The notes under the pieces: generated by a model
Databases searched by the model: none
Seen by the model: the letters and a program-made list of their open reading frames with translations, nothing else
Told to the model about the DNA's origin: nothing
In this document: positions 1-6,239 of the stretch, in pieces
Layout: every line of letters begins with the position of its first letter
Position numbering within the stretch: position 1 is the first letter of the stretch
Position numbers and translations under genes: made by a program
Assembly (NCBI GenBank): GCA_000431275.1
Contig: HF989189.1
Span: 1 to 9,296 of the forward strand
Source of the DNA: Prevotella sp. CAG:755
Lineage (GTDB): Bacteria; Bacteroidota; Bacteroidia; Bacteroidales; Bacteroidaceae
Direction of reading: 5' to 3'
Length of the DNA: 9,296 bases

Positions 1-2
1 CT

Positions 3-209
3 TCTTTTTCTGTTCAAATTATTACTGCTTATACAATCTTAAGAAATAGCGATTTCTGTCACATAAGTCTGTTGTTTATAACAACCACCAAGACACTGAC
101 CACACAGCAACTGAACTATCTCAAGGCTCTTATTGCCGGTGAAATCTCGTTTCAGGACCCGATTCATGCCTATTGGTTGAAGACTGAGTATTTTGCAAAA
201 CAATCATAA
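3..209 (+). pseudogene. C-terminal remnant of a probable ATP-binding (AAA-type) protein, left-truncated
   Basis: An open frame runs in from the left edge and stops with TAA at 207-209, encoding about 68 residues. The last 40 or so (TLTTQQLNYLKALIAGE, then SFQDPIHAYWLKTE) resemble, from memory, the C-terminal tail of Bacteroidales ATP-binding proteins, where a segment like LTTxQLNFLKALxxGE precedes a QDTIxxYxLGTSAN motif. Here the usual RLGTSAN reads WLKTEYF, and the frame ends soon after, which suggests decay or truncation. The first 25 residues do not resemble the family, so an upstream frameshift or rearrangement is possible. The stretch is AT-rich compared with the genes to its right. Neither the ATPase core nor a Walker motif lies in the window, so the assignment is tentative. 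It could also be the real end of a divergent intact gene. Confidence 0.35.
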
Positions 210-234
210 TGTTCCCTTGTTTTCAGAGCCATTT

Positions 235-341
235 TTGTACCTTTTCTCATCAAAAAATGGCATTTTTCACAAGTTTTTGTACCGCACATTTTGACATTCA
301 AGAAATTACACTTACTTTTACTTTCCAAAATGGAGGTACAA
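235..341. repeat. TTGTACC box cluster with an inverted pair
   Basis: TTGTACC occurs at 235-241 and 277-283, in each case as part of the longer word TTTTTGTACC (232-241 and 274-283), and in reverse at 335-341 (GGTACAA). The second and third copies form a two-box inverted repeat: TTGTACC-N3-CATTTTG at 277-293 faces CAAAATG-N2-GGTACAA at 326-341, with 7+7 matching bases and a 32-base centre. GTACCTTTT from the first copy (237-245) recurs at 405-413. The arrangement could be an operator, a remnant of an insertion sequence end, or a recombinase site. No protein in the window identifies which. The copies are seen directly; the role is unknown. Confidence 0.5.
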
Positions 342-698
342 GCCGAGAATGGTGCTAAAAATCACTAACTTACACATTCTCAGATACTTGCCAACCTACT
401 GGTCGTACCTTTTAGAGCGCTATACTATTGATAATCAACGATGTACATATACTGCATCGGGAAATGAGTAAATGATCACCCAAACGGGATTTTTTGTGGG
501 CGAGGTGTATACTTCTTGCAGCTTGTATTGTATTTCCTATTTTTATTCCTTGTTCATTCTCGTTTTGGGGAGGTTTGCTCCTTGGGGCAGTTGTGCTGTT
601 GTGCGGCGATGCGCGGTGGCTTGGTTGGAATGGCAATCCGCGGTTGGGGCTGCATGTGTTTCCAATAGTGAACGGTTAAGGCTGTCAGCTACTTTTCG

Positions 699-706
699 TA
701 ACTTTG
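699..706 (+). promoter_or_regulatory. Bacteroidetes -7 box for the TrmH-family gene
   Basis: TAACTTTG matches the Bacteroidetes primary sigma factor -7 consensus TAnnTTTG exactly. A weak -33 candidate (TTAA, 676-679) lies 19 bases upstream. Transcription should begin near 710, about 47 bases before the ATG at 757. Confidence 0.65.
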
Positions 707-756
707 TGGCGATTGTGGGGTGGAGGCCATTTTATGGGTGAAATCCCTGACAAAGA

Positions 757-1566
757 ATGTCCAGTATGCCCATTATTGAAATTACTTCTTTGGACCATCC
801 CGGTGTGGAAATGTTCAGCCGTCTGACGGAGGCGCAGTTGCGTAACCGCATTGACCCGGATCATGGCTTGTTTATAGCCGAAAGCCCCAAAGTCATCCGT
901 GTGGCGCTCGACGCTGGATGCGAACCGGTTGCCTTGTTGTGCGAGCGGCGTCATCTTGCGGGCGATGCCGCAGACTTTGTGACGCGCCTGTCTGGTATTC
1001 CAATGTATACAGGTGACCGCGACTTACTATCCCATCTGACGGGTTACGTTCTCACGCGGGGGGTGCTTTGTGCCATGCGCCGGCCTGTGTTGCCTCGTGT
1101 GGAGGACGTCTGCCGCATGGCGCGACGCCTCGTCGTGGTCGACAGTGTTGTCGACGCGACCAACGTCGGTGCTATTTTCCGTTCAGCCGCAGCCCTCGGT
1201 ATAGACGGCGTCCTGCTGACGCCGACTTCGTGCGACCCGCTGAACCGACGTGCCGTCCGTGTGTCGATGGGCAGCGTTTTTCTCGTGCCGTGGACGTGGC
1301 TTGACCGTCCTGTGGCCGACTTGCATCAGCAGGGCTTCCGCACAGCTGCCATGGCGCTCACCGACCAGTCTGTGCCCCTTGATTCGCCCTGCCTGAAACA
1401 GGAGCCGCGGCTCGCCCTCGTCATGGGGACTGAGGGTGACGGCCTCCGACGCGAGGTCATCACGGCGTGTGACTATGTTGTTCGCATCCCCATGGCCCAC
1501 GGCGTCGATTCGCTCAATGTCGCCGCAGCCTCAGCCGTCGCTTTCTGGGAGTTAAGGGTAAGGTGA
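757..1566 (+). CDS. TrmH/SpoU-family RNA 2'-O-methyltransferase (SPOUT)
   Basis: This 269-residue protein should transfer a methyl group from S-adenosylmethionine to a ribose 2'-OH in rRNA or tRNA in the cytoplasm. The three SPOUT knot motifs are present: NVGAIFR (136-142, with the conserved Asn and Arg), MGTEGDGL (223-230), and IPMAHGVDSLNVAAASAVA (244-262, containing the SLNV signature). The N-terminal part (about 20-105) looks like the substrate-binding domain common in this family (LTEAQLRNR, FIAESPKVIRVAL). Length is normal. ATG 757 is taken as the start; an in-frame ATG at 766 (MPIIEITS) would be nearly as good. It has its own -7 box and is monocistronic, convergent with the dehydrogenase 68 bases downstream. 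The exact RNA target cannot be told from the sequence, so no symbol is given. Confidence 0.9.
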   Translation: MSSMPIIEITSLDHPGVEMFSRLTEAQLRNRIDPDHGLFIAESPKVIRVALDAGCEPVALLCERRHLAGDAADFVTRLSGIPMYTGDRDLLSHLTGYVLTRGVLCAMRRPVLPRVEDVCRMARRLVVVDSVVDATNVGAIFRSAAALGIDGVLLTPTSCDPLNRRAVRVSMGSVFLVPWTWLDRPVADLHQQGFRTAAMALTDQSVPLDSPCLKQEPRLALVMGTEGDGLRREVITACDYVVRIPMAHGVDSLNVAAASAVAFWELRVR

Positions 1567-1634
1567 GGATAGCGTTTCCTGTCAGATCTTTGCGGAAAAC
1601 GGTCTGTCGTGGCGCGATGCCCGGGTGTGCCGGT

Positions 1635-2686
1635 TTATGCTTTCGCGTTTGTCGGAGGCGTGACGGCTACCTTGATGACACCGTCGGCATGGCTTTCGAA
1701 GAGGCGGTAGGCCTCGTCGATGCGGTCGAGGGGGTAGTGGTGGGTGATGAGCGGGGTGGTGTCGAGCTGGCCTCCGGCGATGAGGCCGAGGATCTCGGCG
1801 CAGTCGCATCCGTCGACGCCGCCGGTCTTGAACGTAAGGTTCTTGCCGTACATCTCTGGCAGGGGAAGAACCTGCGGCGTGTCGTAAAGGGCCACGACGG
1901 TGACGGTAGCGTTGGGACGCGCGCATTCCCATGCCGAACGGAATGACGTCGGGCTGCCCGCCACTTCGATGACGACGTCGGCGCCGCCATGCTCGCTATG
2001 TGCAAGGGTGAAGTCGTGGCAGGCGTCGGGTGTGGTCAGGAGCACGTCGGGCCAGTGTGTGCGCACAAAGGCGGCGCGGACAGGATCGGGCTCGCAAATG
2101 ATAAGGCGCCGTGGCCGGTGAAGCCGGGCACAGAGCATGGTGCAGAGGCCTGTGGGCCCCGCGCCGAGGATGAGTATGGTGTCGTCGGGCGTGATGCCGG
2201 AGATGCGCGTTGCCCAATAGCCCGTGGCGAGGACGTCGCCGACGAGCAGGGCGGCTTCATCGCTTACCGTGTCGGGGATGGGGGTGAGTCCTTGTTCGGC
2301 ATGGGGCACGCGGACATATTCGGCCTGTCCGCCGTCGATGCGGCAGCCGAGTGCCAGCCGCCGTCGGGGTCGGTGCAGTTGTTCACATAGCCGTGCCGGC
2401 AGAAGAAGCACTCGCCGCAGAATGTCTCGACGTTGACTGCTACGCGCTGCCCCGGACGGACGGACCGCACGGCTGAACCTACTTCTTCGACGATGCCGAC
2501 CATCTCGTGCCCCACGGTGATGCCGGGCACGGCGCGGGGCACGCTGCCGTGCTTGATGTGCAGGTCGCTTGTACAGATGCTGCCGAGCGTGACGCGCACG
2601 ATGGCGTCGCGTTCGTCGCAGAGGGTGGGACGCGGTTTTTCGAGCAGTTCGAAACGTTCAGGCCCCACATAGGTGTAGGCTAACAT
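1635..2686 (-). pseudogene. zinc-dependent alcohol dehydrogenase (MDR family), frameshifted
   Basis: The family is medium-chain, zinc-binding NAD(P)-dependent dehydrogenase, which oxidises an alcohol or reduces the matching carbonyl; the substrate is not evident. The N-terminal part (2686 down to about 2354, 111 residues) has the catalytic-zinc residues Cys38 and His60-Glu61 (GHE) and the four structural-zinc cysteines C90, C93, C96 and C104. The C-terminal part continues in another frame from about 2354 to the TAA at 1635-1637 and carries the Rossmann motif GAGPTG (near residue 175 of the joined protein). The join falls at GDGG-W/ALGCRIDGG-QAEYV. One missing base, most likely a G of TGGG on the coding strand at 2354-2355, explains it: restoring it gives 1053 bases, or 350 residues, the normal family length. 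Everything else is intact, so this is either a very recent mutation or a sequencing error. A consensus promoter lies 29 bases upstream of the ATG. Confidence 0.88.
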
Positions 2687-2940
2687 AACAGTTCGGTTTT
2701 CTGGATTACTGTCTGCAAAGTTAAGTTTTTTCGGGTTCTCCCGTGTCCTCGTTCGCCCGCAATTGGTGATGGAGGGCGTAATGGCTGACTGTCCGTCTCA
2801 TGCGGCGCCTCATGGTCCGGTGAGGGGCGGGGCGCACAAAAACTGCCTGCACGCTTGGCCGGCTCGCGGGGAAACCGTATCTTGCAGCCGGAACGGTGCT
2901 GGATGTCCGTTTATTGTTATACCTTAAAGTTCAGAGTCCG
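2687..2940. other. divergent intergenic region between the dehydrogenase and the exported-protein gene
   Basis: These 254 bases separate two divergent genes. The left end carries the dehydrogenase -7 box. For the rightward gene I find no exact TAnnTTTG; the nearest are TATCTTGC (2878-2885, one T short of TATCTTTGC) and TACCTTAA (2920-2927). A weak hairpin, CCTCA/TGAGG (2808-2812 with 2821-2825), lies in the middle. No coding frame is convincing. Confidence 0.5.
2716..2723 (-). promoter_or_regulatory. -7 box of the alcohol dehydrogenase gene
   Basis: The minus strand reads TAACTTTG followed by C, an exact match to TAnnTTTG. No clear -33 TTTG is visible. The predicted start near 2712 leaves a leader of about 25 bases. 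ACAGT/ACTGT (minus strand 2712-2708 and 2692-2688) could pair across that leader, ending one base before the ATG, but with only 5 base pairs this may be chance. Confidence 0.6.
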
Positions 2941-3531
2941 ATGAAGAAACTGATTTTTACCCTTTGCGTGTTGTTCTGTGCCCTGTCTGGGCATGCGCAG
3001 GAAACTCCGAGCCGCATGGCTTTCAAAGGTGTGCCCATCGATGGACCGCTCGATGCTTTCGTGGCCAAGATGGAGCAAAAAGGGCTGACCCGTGTGGGCG
3101 AACAGGGAAGCATGGCGATGCTCACAGGGCCGGTTGGCATTTTCCCCGACTGCCTGATTTCTGTGCTTTCTACGCCGGCGAAAGATCCGGTCTACGGCGT
3201 GGTTGTCATGTTGCCGCCTTCGGACTCATGGCCTTCGCTCGAAGGCCAGTATGAGACCTTGAAAAAGCAACTGACCGCGAAATACGGGAAGCCTACGACC
3301 GAGGGCGAGGTGTTCCGCGGTGTGCCCGACGCGTCGAAGCTCAGTCCGTCACAGAAACTGGACTATCTCACGCGCGACGAATGCAAGTTTGTCAGCCTTT
3401 ATGAGCGTCCCGAAGGGCGTGTGATGCTCACCCTGCAACATGATGCAAACCTAGGTTGCTTTGTCCGCCTGCTTTACAGCGACCGGACGAGCATGGAAAA
3501 AGCCCAGGCTGCCGCGTCGGACGATCTCTGA
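2941..3531 (+). CDS. small exported protein of unknown function
   Basis: This 196-residue protein has a clear Sec signal peptide (MKK, hydrophobic core LIFTLCVLFCALSG, then HAQ, with cleavage likely after Gln20), so the mature protein should be periplasmic or secreted. No lipobox is seen. The mature part begins with FKGVPIDGPLDAFVAKMEQKG (28-48), a style of opening common, from memory, in uncharacterised Bacteroidales exported proteins, and has YETLKKQLTAKYGKP (104-118). It contains three cysteines (71, 148, 173), which could allow one disulfide. I do not recognise a family with a known function. ATG 2941 is chosen over the in-frame ATG at 2896 because only the later start puts the signal peptide at the N-terminus. 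It is divergent from the dehydrogenase and separated from the flavin operon by 165 bases with its own promoter, so it is probably monocistronic. Confidence 0.75.
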   Translation: MKKLIFTLCVLFCALSGHAQETPSRMAFKGVPIDGPLDAFVAKMEQKGLTRVGEQGSMAMLTGPVGIFPDCLISVLSTPAKDPVYGVVVMLPPSDSWPSLEGQYETLKKQLTAKYGKPTTEGEVFRGVPDASKLSPSQKLDYLTRDECKFVSLYERPEGRVMLTLQHDANLGCFVRLLYSDRTSMEKAQAAASDDL

Positions 3532-3637
3532 TCCTTTGTGGCGTTTTCCTGCGGGCTGGATGCGTCGGCCGGAAGCAATCTGTAATTCCAGTAACTCAAA
3601 CCGTAATCCGGGTATGCCTGTTCAAGTGCGGATGTCC

Positions 3638-3645
3638 TAACTTTG
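3638..3645 (+). promoter_or_regulatory. -7 box of the flavodoxin-flavin reductase operon
   Basis: TAACTTTG followed by C is an exact Bacteroidetes -7 match. Transcription should begin near 3649-3652, right at the left arm of the following stem-loop. No convincing -33 TTTG is visible. Confidence 0.65.
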
Positions 3646-3650
3646 CCTCA

Positions 3651-3671
3651 TCTGCCGGAAAAACCGGCAGA
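3651..3671 (+). promoter_or_regulatory. perfect stem-loop at the predicted 5' end of the flavodoxin mRNA
   Basis: TCTGCCGG (3651-3658) and CCGGCAGA (3664-3671) are perfect 8-base arms around AAAAA. The structure starts 5 bases after the -7 box, so it should be the first element of the transcript, 25 bases before the ATG. It may stabilise the mRNA, or as DNA it may be an operator overlapping the start site. It is not followed by a T-tract, so a terminator is unlikely. Confidence 0.55.
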
Positions 3672-3696
3672 AAGGAATCAACATAAAGGCAAACAC

Positions 3697-4248
3697 ATGA
3701 AACGGATTGCATTTATCCTCGCCGCATTGGCCGCACTCGGCCTGACGGCCTGCGCACAGAAAAAGGAAACGAAAGCCGACGCCAAGGTACTCGTGGCATA
3801 TTTCTCGGCTACGGGGACAACGGAGGACGCTGCCCGGAAAGTGGCTGCTGCCACCGGAGGCACGCTCTATGAGATCAGGCCTGTCGCGGCCTACACGGCG
3901 GCCGACCTCGACTGGAACGACAAAGGTTCGCGCAGCAGCCGCGAAATGGACGACCCAGCCGCGCGGCCCGAAATCGTCACTGACTTGGCGGATGCCGCCA
4001 CGTATGATGTCGTCTACCTCGGCTTTCCCATCTGGTGGGGCGTGGCGCCGCGCGTGGTCAACACCTTTGTAGAACACTATGCACGGAAAGGCATGGCGGT
4101 CGTGCCCTTCGCCACGTCGGGCGGTAGCGGCATCGGCGGTGCGGTCAGCGCCCTGCGTGAGGCTTATCCCGACGTGATGTGGCAGGAGGGCAAACTCCTG
4201 AACGGCATGAGCCAGGAGGAAGTGAGTGAATGGATTAAAAACAGATAA
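3697..4248 (+). CDS. lipoprotein flavodoxin (Flavodoxin_4-like)
   Basis: This 183-residue FMN-binding electron carrier has a lipoprotein signal peptide: MKRIAFILAALAALGLTAC, with the lipobox LTAC and lipid attachment at Cys19. It should therefore be anchored to a membrane outside the cytoplasm. The flavodoxin core starts at VLVAYFSATGTT (31-42), whose SATGTT loop binds the FMN phosphate. YLGFPIWWGVAPRVVNTF (107-124) and FATSGGSGIGG (138-148) are the usual isoalloxazine-side segments of this subfamily. ATG 3697 is chosen because an upstream in-frame ATG (3643) lies inside the promoter and would bury the signal peptide. It is the first gene of an operon with the flavin reductase, which begins 4 bases after its stop. 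Its redox partner is unknown. Confidence 0.88.
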   Translation: MKRIAFILAALAALGLTACAQKKETKADAKVLVAYFSATGTTEDAARKVAAATGGTLYEIRPVAAYTAADLDWNDKGSRSSREMDDPAARPEIVTDLADAATYDVVYLGFPIWWGVAPRVVNTFVEHYARKGMAVVPFATSGGSGIGGAVSALREAYPDVMWQEGKLLNGMSQEEVSEWIKNR

Positions 4249-4252
4249 ACGT

Positions 4253-4813
4253 ATGCGAAAGAATTTTGGCGCAAAGCCTCTGTGTTATCCCCAGCCGGTG
4301 TTCATCATTGCGGCGTACGGCGAGGACGGCACGCCCAATGCGATGAACGCCGCGTGGGCCGGCATCAGTGAGCACAACGAAGTAAGCCTCTGTCTCAGTG
4401 CGGGGCATAAAACAGTGAAGGACATTCTCAAACGGGGCGCTTTCACCATCAGCATGGCCGACGCCGGACATGTGGTGGCTTGTGACTACGTGGGTATCGT
4501 TTCGGGCAATACGGTGTCCGACAAATTCGCCCGTGCGGGCTTTCATGCGACGAAGTCGGACTTCGTCGACGCACCGCTCATCGACGAGCTGGCTGTGGCG
4601 ATGGAATGTCGTCTCATCGGATACGATCCGCAGACCTGCATCATGCGCGGCGAGATAGTGAACGTCAGCGTCGACGAGCGTGTGCTTGATGCTGAGAGCA
4701 AGGTCGACCCCGCCAAGGTGGCACCCATCGTTTTCGACCCGTTCAACAACGCTTACCTGCGCATCGGCGAAAAGGTAGGCGATGCTTTCAGCGACGGAAA
4801 GAAATTGAACTGA
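4253..4813 (+). CDS. flavin reductase / flavoredoxin-family protein
   Basis: This 186-residue cytoplasmic protein belongs to the flavin reductase-like FMN-binding family (PF01613), which binds FMN in a split beta-barrel and reduces flavin or passes electrons. The N-terminal signature PVFIIAAYGEDGTPNAMNAAWAG (15-37) is typical, followed by LCLSAGHKTVKDILKRGAFTISMA (46-69) and the family-like NTVSDKFARAGF (86-97). No signal peptide is present. ATG 4253 is 4 bases after the flavodoxin stop, indicating translational coupling; the in-frame ATG at 4226 would overlap the flavodoxin and adds residues not typical of the family. The pairing with a flavodoxin suggests a joint FMN-linked redox role, but the partners are predicted in different compartments. 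The natural substrate is not evident. Confidence 0.88.
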   Translation: MRKNFGAKPLCYPQPVFIIAAYGEDGTPNAMNAAWAGISEHNEVSLCLSAGHKTVKDILKRGAFTISMADAGHVVACDYVGIVSGNTVSDKFARAGFHATKSDFVDAPLIDELAVAMECRLIGYDPQTCIMRGEIVNVSVDERVLDAESKVDPAKVAPIVFDPFNNAYLRIGEKVGDAFSDGKKLN

Positions 4814-4841
4814 TGTTTTAGGATAACGGTTAAGTGCTGAA

Positions 4842-4888
4842 AACCCGGACAGCATTACCGCCCATGGGGCTGGTGCGCTGTCCGGGTT
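4842..4888. terminator. bidirectional terminator between the flavin operon and yeiH
   Basis: AACCCGGACAGC (4842-4853) and GCTGTCCGGGTT (4877-4888) are perfect 12-base arms with a 23-base centre that can itself pair (ACC..CCC with GGG..GGT). The plus strand continues TTCTTCG. The minus strand reads GGGTTTTC. It lies between convergent stops at 4813 and 4913, so it can serve both. Confidence 0.85.
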
Positions 4889-4912
4889 CTTCGTATGCAG
4901 TGGCCGCGTGGC

Positions 4913-5968
4913 TTAAAGCAGGATACGCACGATGACGTATCCGCCCACGAGGAGCCACACGTAGATCAGGGCGGCGAGGACAAAAGGCTTGGCCCCAGCC
5001 TGCTTGAACTTGTCGATGCTCGTTTCGGCGCCGAGGGCCGTCATGGCCATGGTGAGCAGGAATGTGTCGAAGCTGTTGATACTGTCGGTCACGGTTTTCA
5101 GCCCGTCGGCCGGGATGAACGGCAGGCTTTGCAGCACGGAGTTCAGGGCGATGATGCCGAGGAAGCCGAAGGCAAACCAGGGCACGGTGATCTTGCGGCC
5201 GCCTGTCGGAGCCACTCCCTTGCGGAGGGCACAGCGGGCCAGCACCCAGCTCATGATGAGCAGGACGGGGGCGAGCAGAATGACGCGGATCATCTTCGTG
5301 ATGGTGGCTGCGTCGGCCACATGTCCTCCGGCGGCGTCCATAGCGTTGCCGGCACCCACGACGTGGGCCACTTCGTGCAGTGTCGAACCCGTGTAGACGG
5401 CCCATTGCAGGTCGTCGAGCCCGAGAAAGTCCGCGCGGTAGAGCACGGGGTAGAGGAACATTGAGAGTGTGCCGAAGATGACGACGGTCGAGACGGCCAC
5501 GGCCGTTTTGTGTGGTTCGCAGCGCACCACGGGTTCGGCGCCCAAGACGGCGGCTGCTCCGCAGATGGCCGAGCCGGTGGAGGTCATGAGTGTCGTGTCG
5601 CGGTCGATGCCCAGCAGGCGTCCCAACAGCAGGCCAAGCCCGATGGTGCCAGCCACGATGAGGCAGTCGGCGGCGATGGCGGGCAGGCCGATGGCCACCA
5701 CCTGCTGGAACGTCAGCCGGAAGCCGTAGAGCACGATGCCCATGCGCAGTATCTGTTTAGAGCACAGTTTGATGCCTGGCACCCAGGTCTCGGGCAGTTT
5801 GTTGCGCAGACTGTTGGCGTAGAGCATGCCGAGGATGATGCCGACGATGAGGGGGCTGAACGACAAGCGTTTGACAAATTCAAACTCGGCGATGTAGAAG
5901 GCCGAGCAGGAGAATAGGACGATGAGCAGAACGCCGTGAAGCACTTCTCCTCTGTGTTCTTTGACCAT
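4913..5968 (-). CDS. YeiH-family putative sulfate exporter membrane protein
   Basis: This 351-residue integral inner-membrane protein belongs to the YeiH/UPF0324 family (PF03601), whose members are annotated as putative sulfate exporters; transport activity has not been shown from this sequence. About ten hydrophobic segments are visible, starting at 11-26 (LLIVLFSCSAFYIA). Family motifs include SPLIVGIILGMLYAN (38-52), GSAICGAAAVLGAEPVV (132-148), YTGSTLHEVAHVVGAG (192-207, the histidine-rich motif), KMIRVILLAPVLL (225-237) and LGAETSIDKFKQAGAKP (312-328). Length is normal. ATG 5968 gives a complete first segment. It has its own -7 box and a structured leader and appears monocistronic. The LysR regulator often found beside yeiH in other bacteria is absent here, as are sulfur-metabolism genes. 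Confidence 0.9.
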   Translation of the reverse strand: MVKEHRGEVLHGVLLIVLFSCSAFYIAEFEFVKRLSFSPLIVGIILGMLYANSLRNKLPETWVPGIKLCSKQILRMGIVLYGFRLTFQQVVAIGLPAIAADCLIVAGTIGLGLLLGRLLGIDRDTTLMTSTGSAICGAAAVLGAEPVVRCEPHKTAVAVSTVVIFGTLSMFLYPVLYRADFLGLDDLQWAVYTGSTLHEVAHVVGAGNAMDAAGGHVADAATITKMIRVILLAPVLLIMSWVLARCALRKGVAPTGGRKITVPWFAFGFLGIIALNSVLQSLPFIPADGLKTVTDSINSFDTFLLTMAMTALGAETSIDKFKQAGAKPFVLAALIYVWLLVGGYVIVRILL

Positions 5969-6011
5969 GTGAGAGATGTTTTTAGGTGAATATGTGTCAG
6001 AGTTCCCGTTT

Positions 6012-6040
6012 CAGCCGGGAGGCAGGCCTCCGTCTGGCTG
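6012..6040 (-). promoter_or_regulatory. stem-loop at the 5' end of the yeiH leader
   Basis: On the minus strand CAGCC (6040-6036) and GGAGG (6031-6027) pair with CCTCC (6022-6018) and GGCTG (6016-6012), with an asymmetric AGAC/C internal loop and a CCTG tip. It starts about 10 bases after the -7 box, so it should lie within about 6 nt of the mRNA 5' end, some 45 bases before the ATG. Its left half repeats a word of the upstream terminator. Confidence 0.5.
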
Positions 6041-6210
6041 ATAGGGCGGCAAAGGTACGATTTTCTGCCCGATCTGCCAGCCCTCGGTCTGTGCTTTCTG
6101 TATTTTAGCAGTGGGCAGGCCTGGCCCCTATCATCGGGCAACGCATGCGGGCGAGGCGTTCTGCGGAAACGGGACGGAGGCCCGCATGAAAGACAAGCGG
6201 GCCTCCGTCT
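6022..6210. repeat. 14-base direct repeat shared by the yeiH leader and upstream terminator
   Basis: GCAGGCCTCCGTCT (6022-6035) and GCGGGCCTCCGTCT (6197-6210) match at 13 of 14 positions. The inverse of the second copy, GACGGAGGCCCGC (6173-6185), is the other arm of the terminator. On a read-through minus-strand transcript, the yeiH leader could pair with the terminator's second arm over 13 bases with one G-U. Confidence 0.6.
6050..6057 (-). promoter_or_regulatory. -7 box of yeiH
   Basis: The minus strand reads TACCTTTG followed by CC, an exact TAnnTTTG match, 81 bases upstream of the yeiH ATG and downstream of the GH18-gene terminator. A -33 TTTG is not evident. Confidence 0.65.
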
Positions 6211-6211
6211 C
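6171..6211 (-). terminator. terminator hairpin after the GH18 gene
   Basis: GACGGAGGCCCGC (6173-6185) and GCGGGCCTCCGTC (6197-6209) are perfect 13-base arms around an 11-base loop, extendable by a G-T and a G-C pair to 6171/6211. It lies 29 bases past the stop at 6240. The minus strand continues CCCGTTTCC, so the T-tract is weak, but stem strength and position support termination. Confidence 0.75.
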
Positions 6212-6239
6212 GTGTATCAATCGGTCTGTGTGCGGAGTC

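Larger units (their letters stand above)
210..756. other. 547-base region without a convincing gene; AT-rich left part with repeats
   Basis: Roughly 210-480 is AT-rich and contains three TTGTACC boxes, described separately, and poly-T/poly-A tracts. No transposase or recombinase frame is present. From about 560 the composition shifts to the GC-rich style of the rest of the window. Short open frames exist here. One (476-679, +, TTG start at 494) would encode a hydrophobic peptide with two possible membrane segments, and another (472-741, +) overlaps it in a different frame. Neither has a recognisable family or start signal, so I do not call them genes. The last part holds the promoter of the downstream methyltransferase. 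Confidence 0.6.

Noticed and set aside
439..459. CGATG/CATCG hairpin with an 11-base loop
   Set aside because: Five base pairs with no T-tract or gene context; expected by chance.
476..679. small hydrophobic frame with a TTG start at 494 and two possible membrane segments
   Set aside because: No start signal, no family, and overlapping alternative frames; too weak to call a gene.
727..737. CCAT/ATGG mini-hairpin in the methyltransferase leader
   Set aside because: Four base pairs only; does not support a third leader structure.
1567..1634. possible terminator between the convergent methyltransferase and dehydrogenase
   Set aside because: Only an imperfect GTTTCC/GGAAAAC pairing is visible, with no T-tract, so no terminator is claimed.
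4235..4855. 206-residue open frame on the minus strand
   Set aside because: Antisense to the flavin reductase, and it begins inside the terminator region; no recognisable motif or promoter.
4895..5464. 189-residue plus-strand frame over yeiH
   Set aside because: Low-complexity shadow of the yeiH reading frame; its predicted protein lacks any motif.
6116..6123. CAGGCCTG palindrome between the GH18 terminator and yeiH promoter
   Set aside because: A single short palindrome in GC-rich DNA without a second site; no basis for an operator call.
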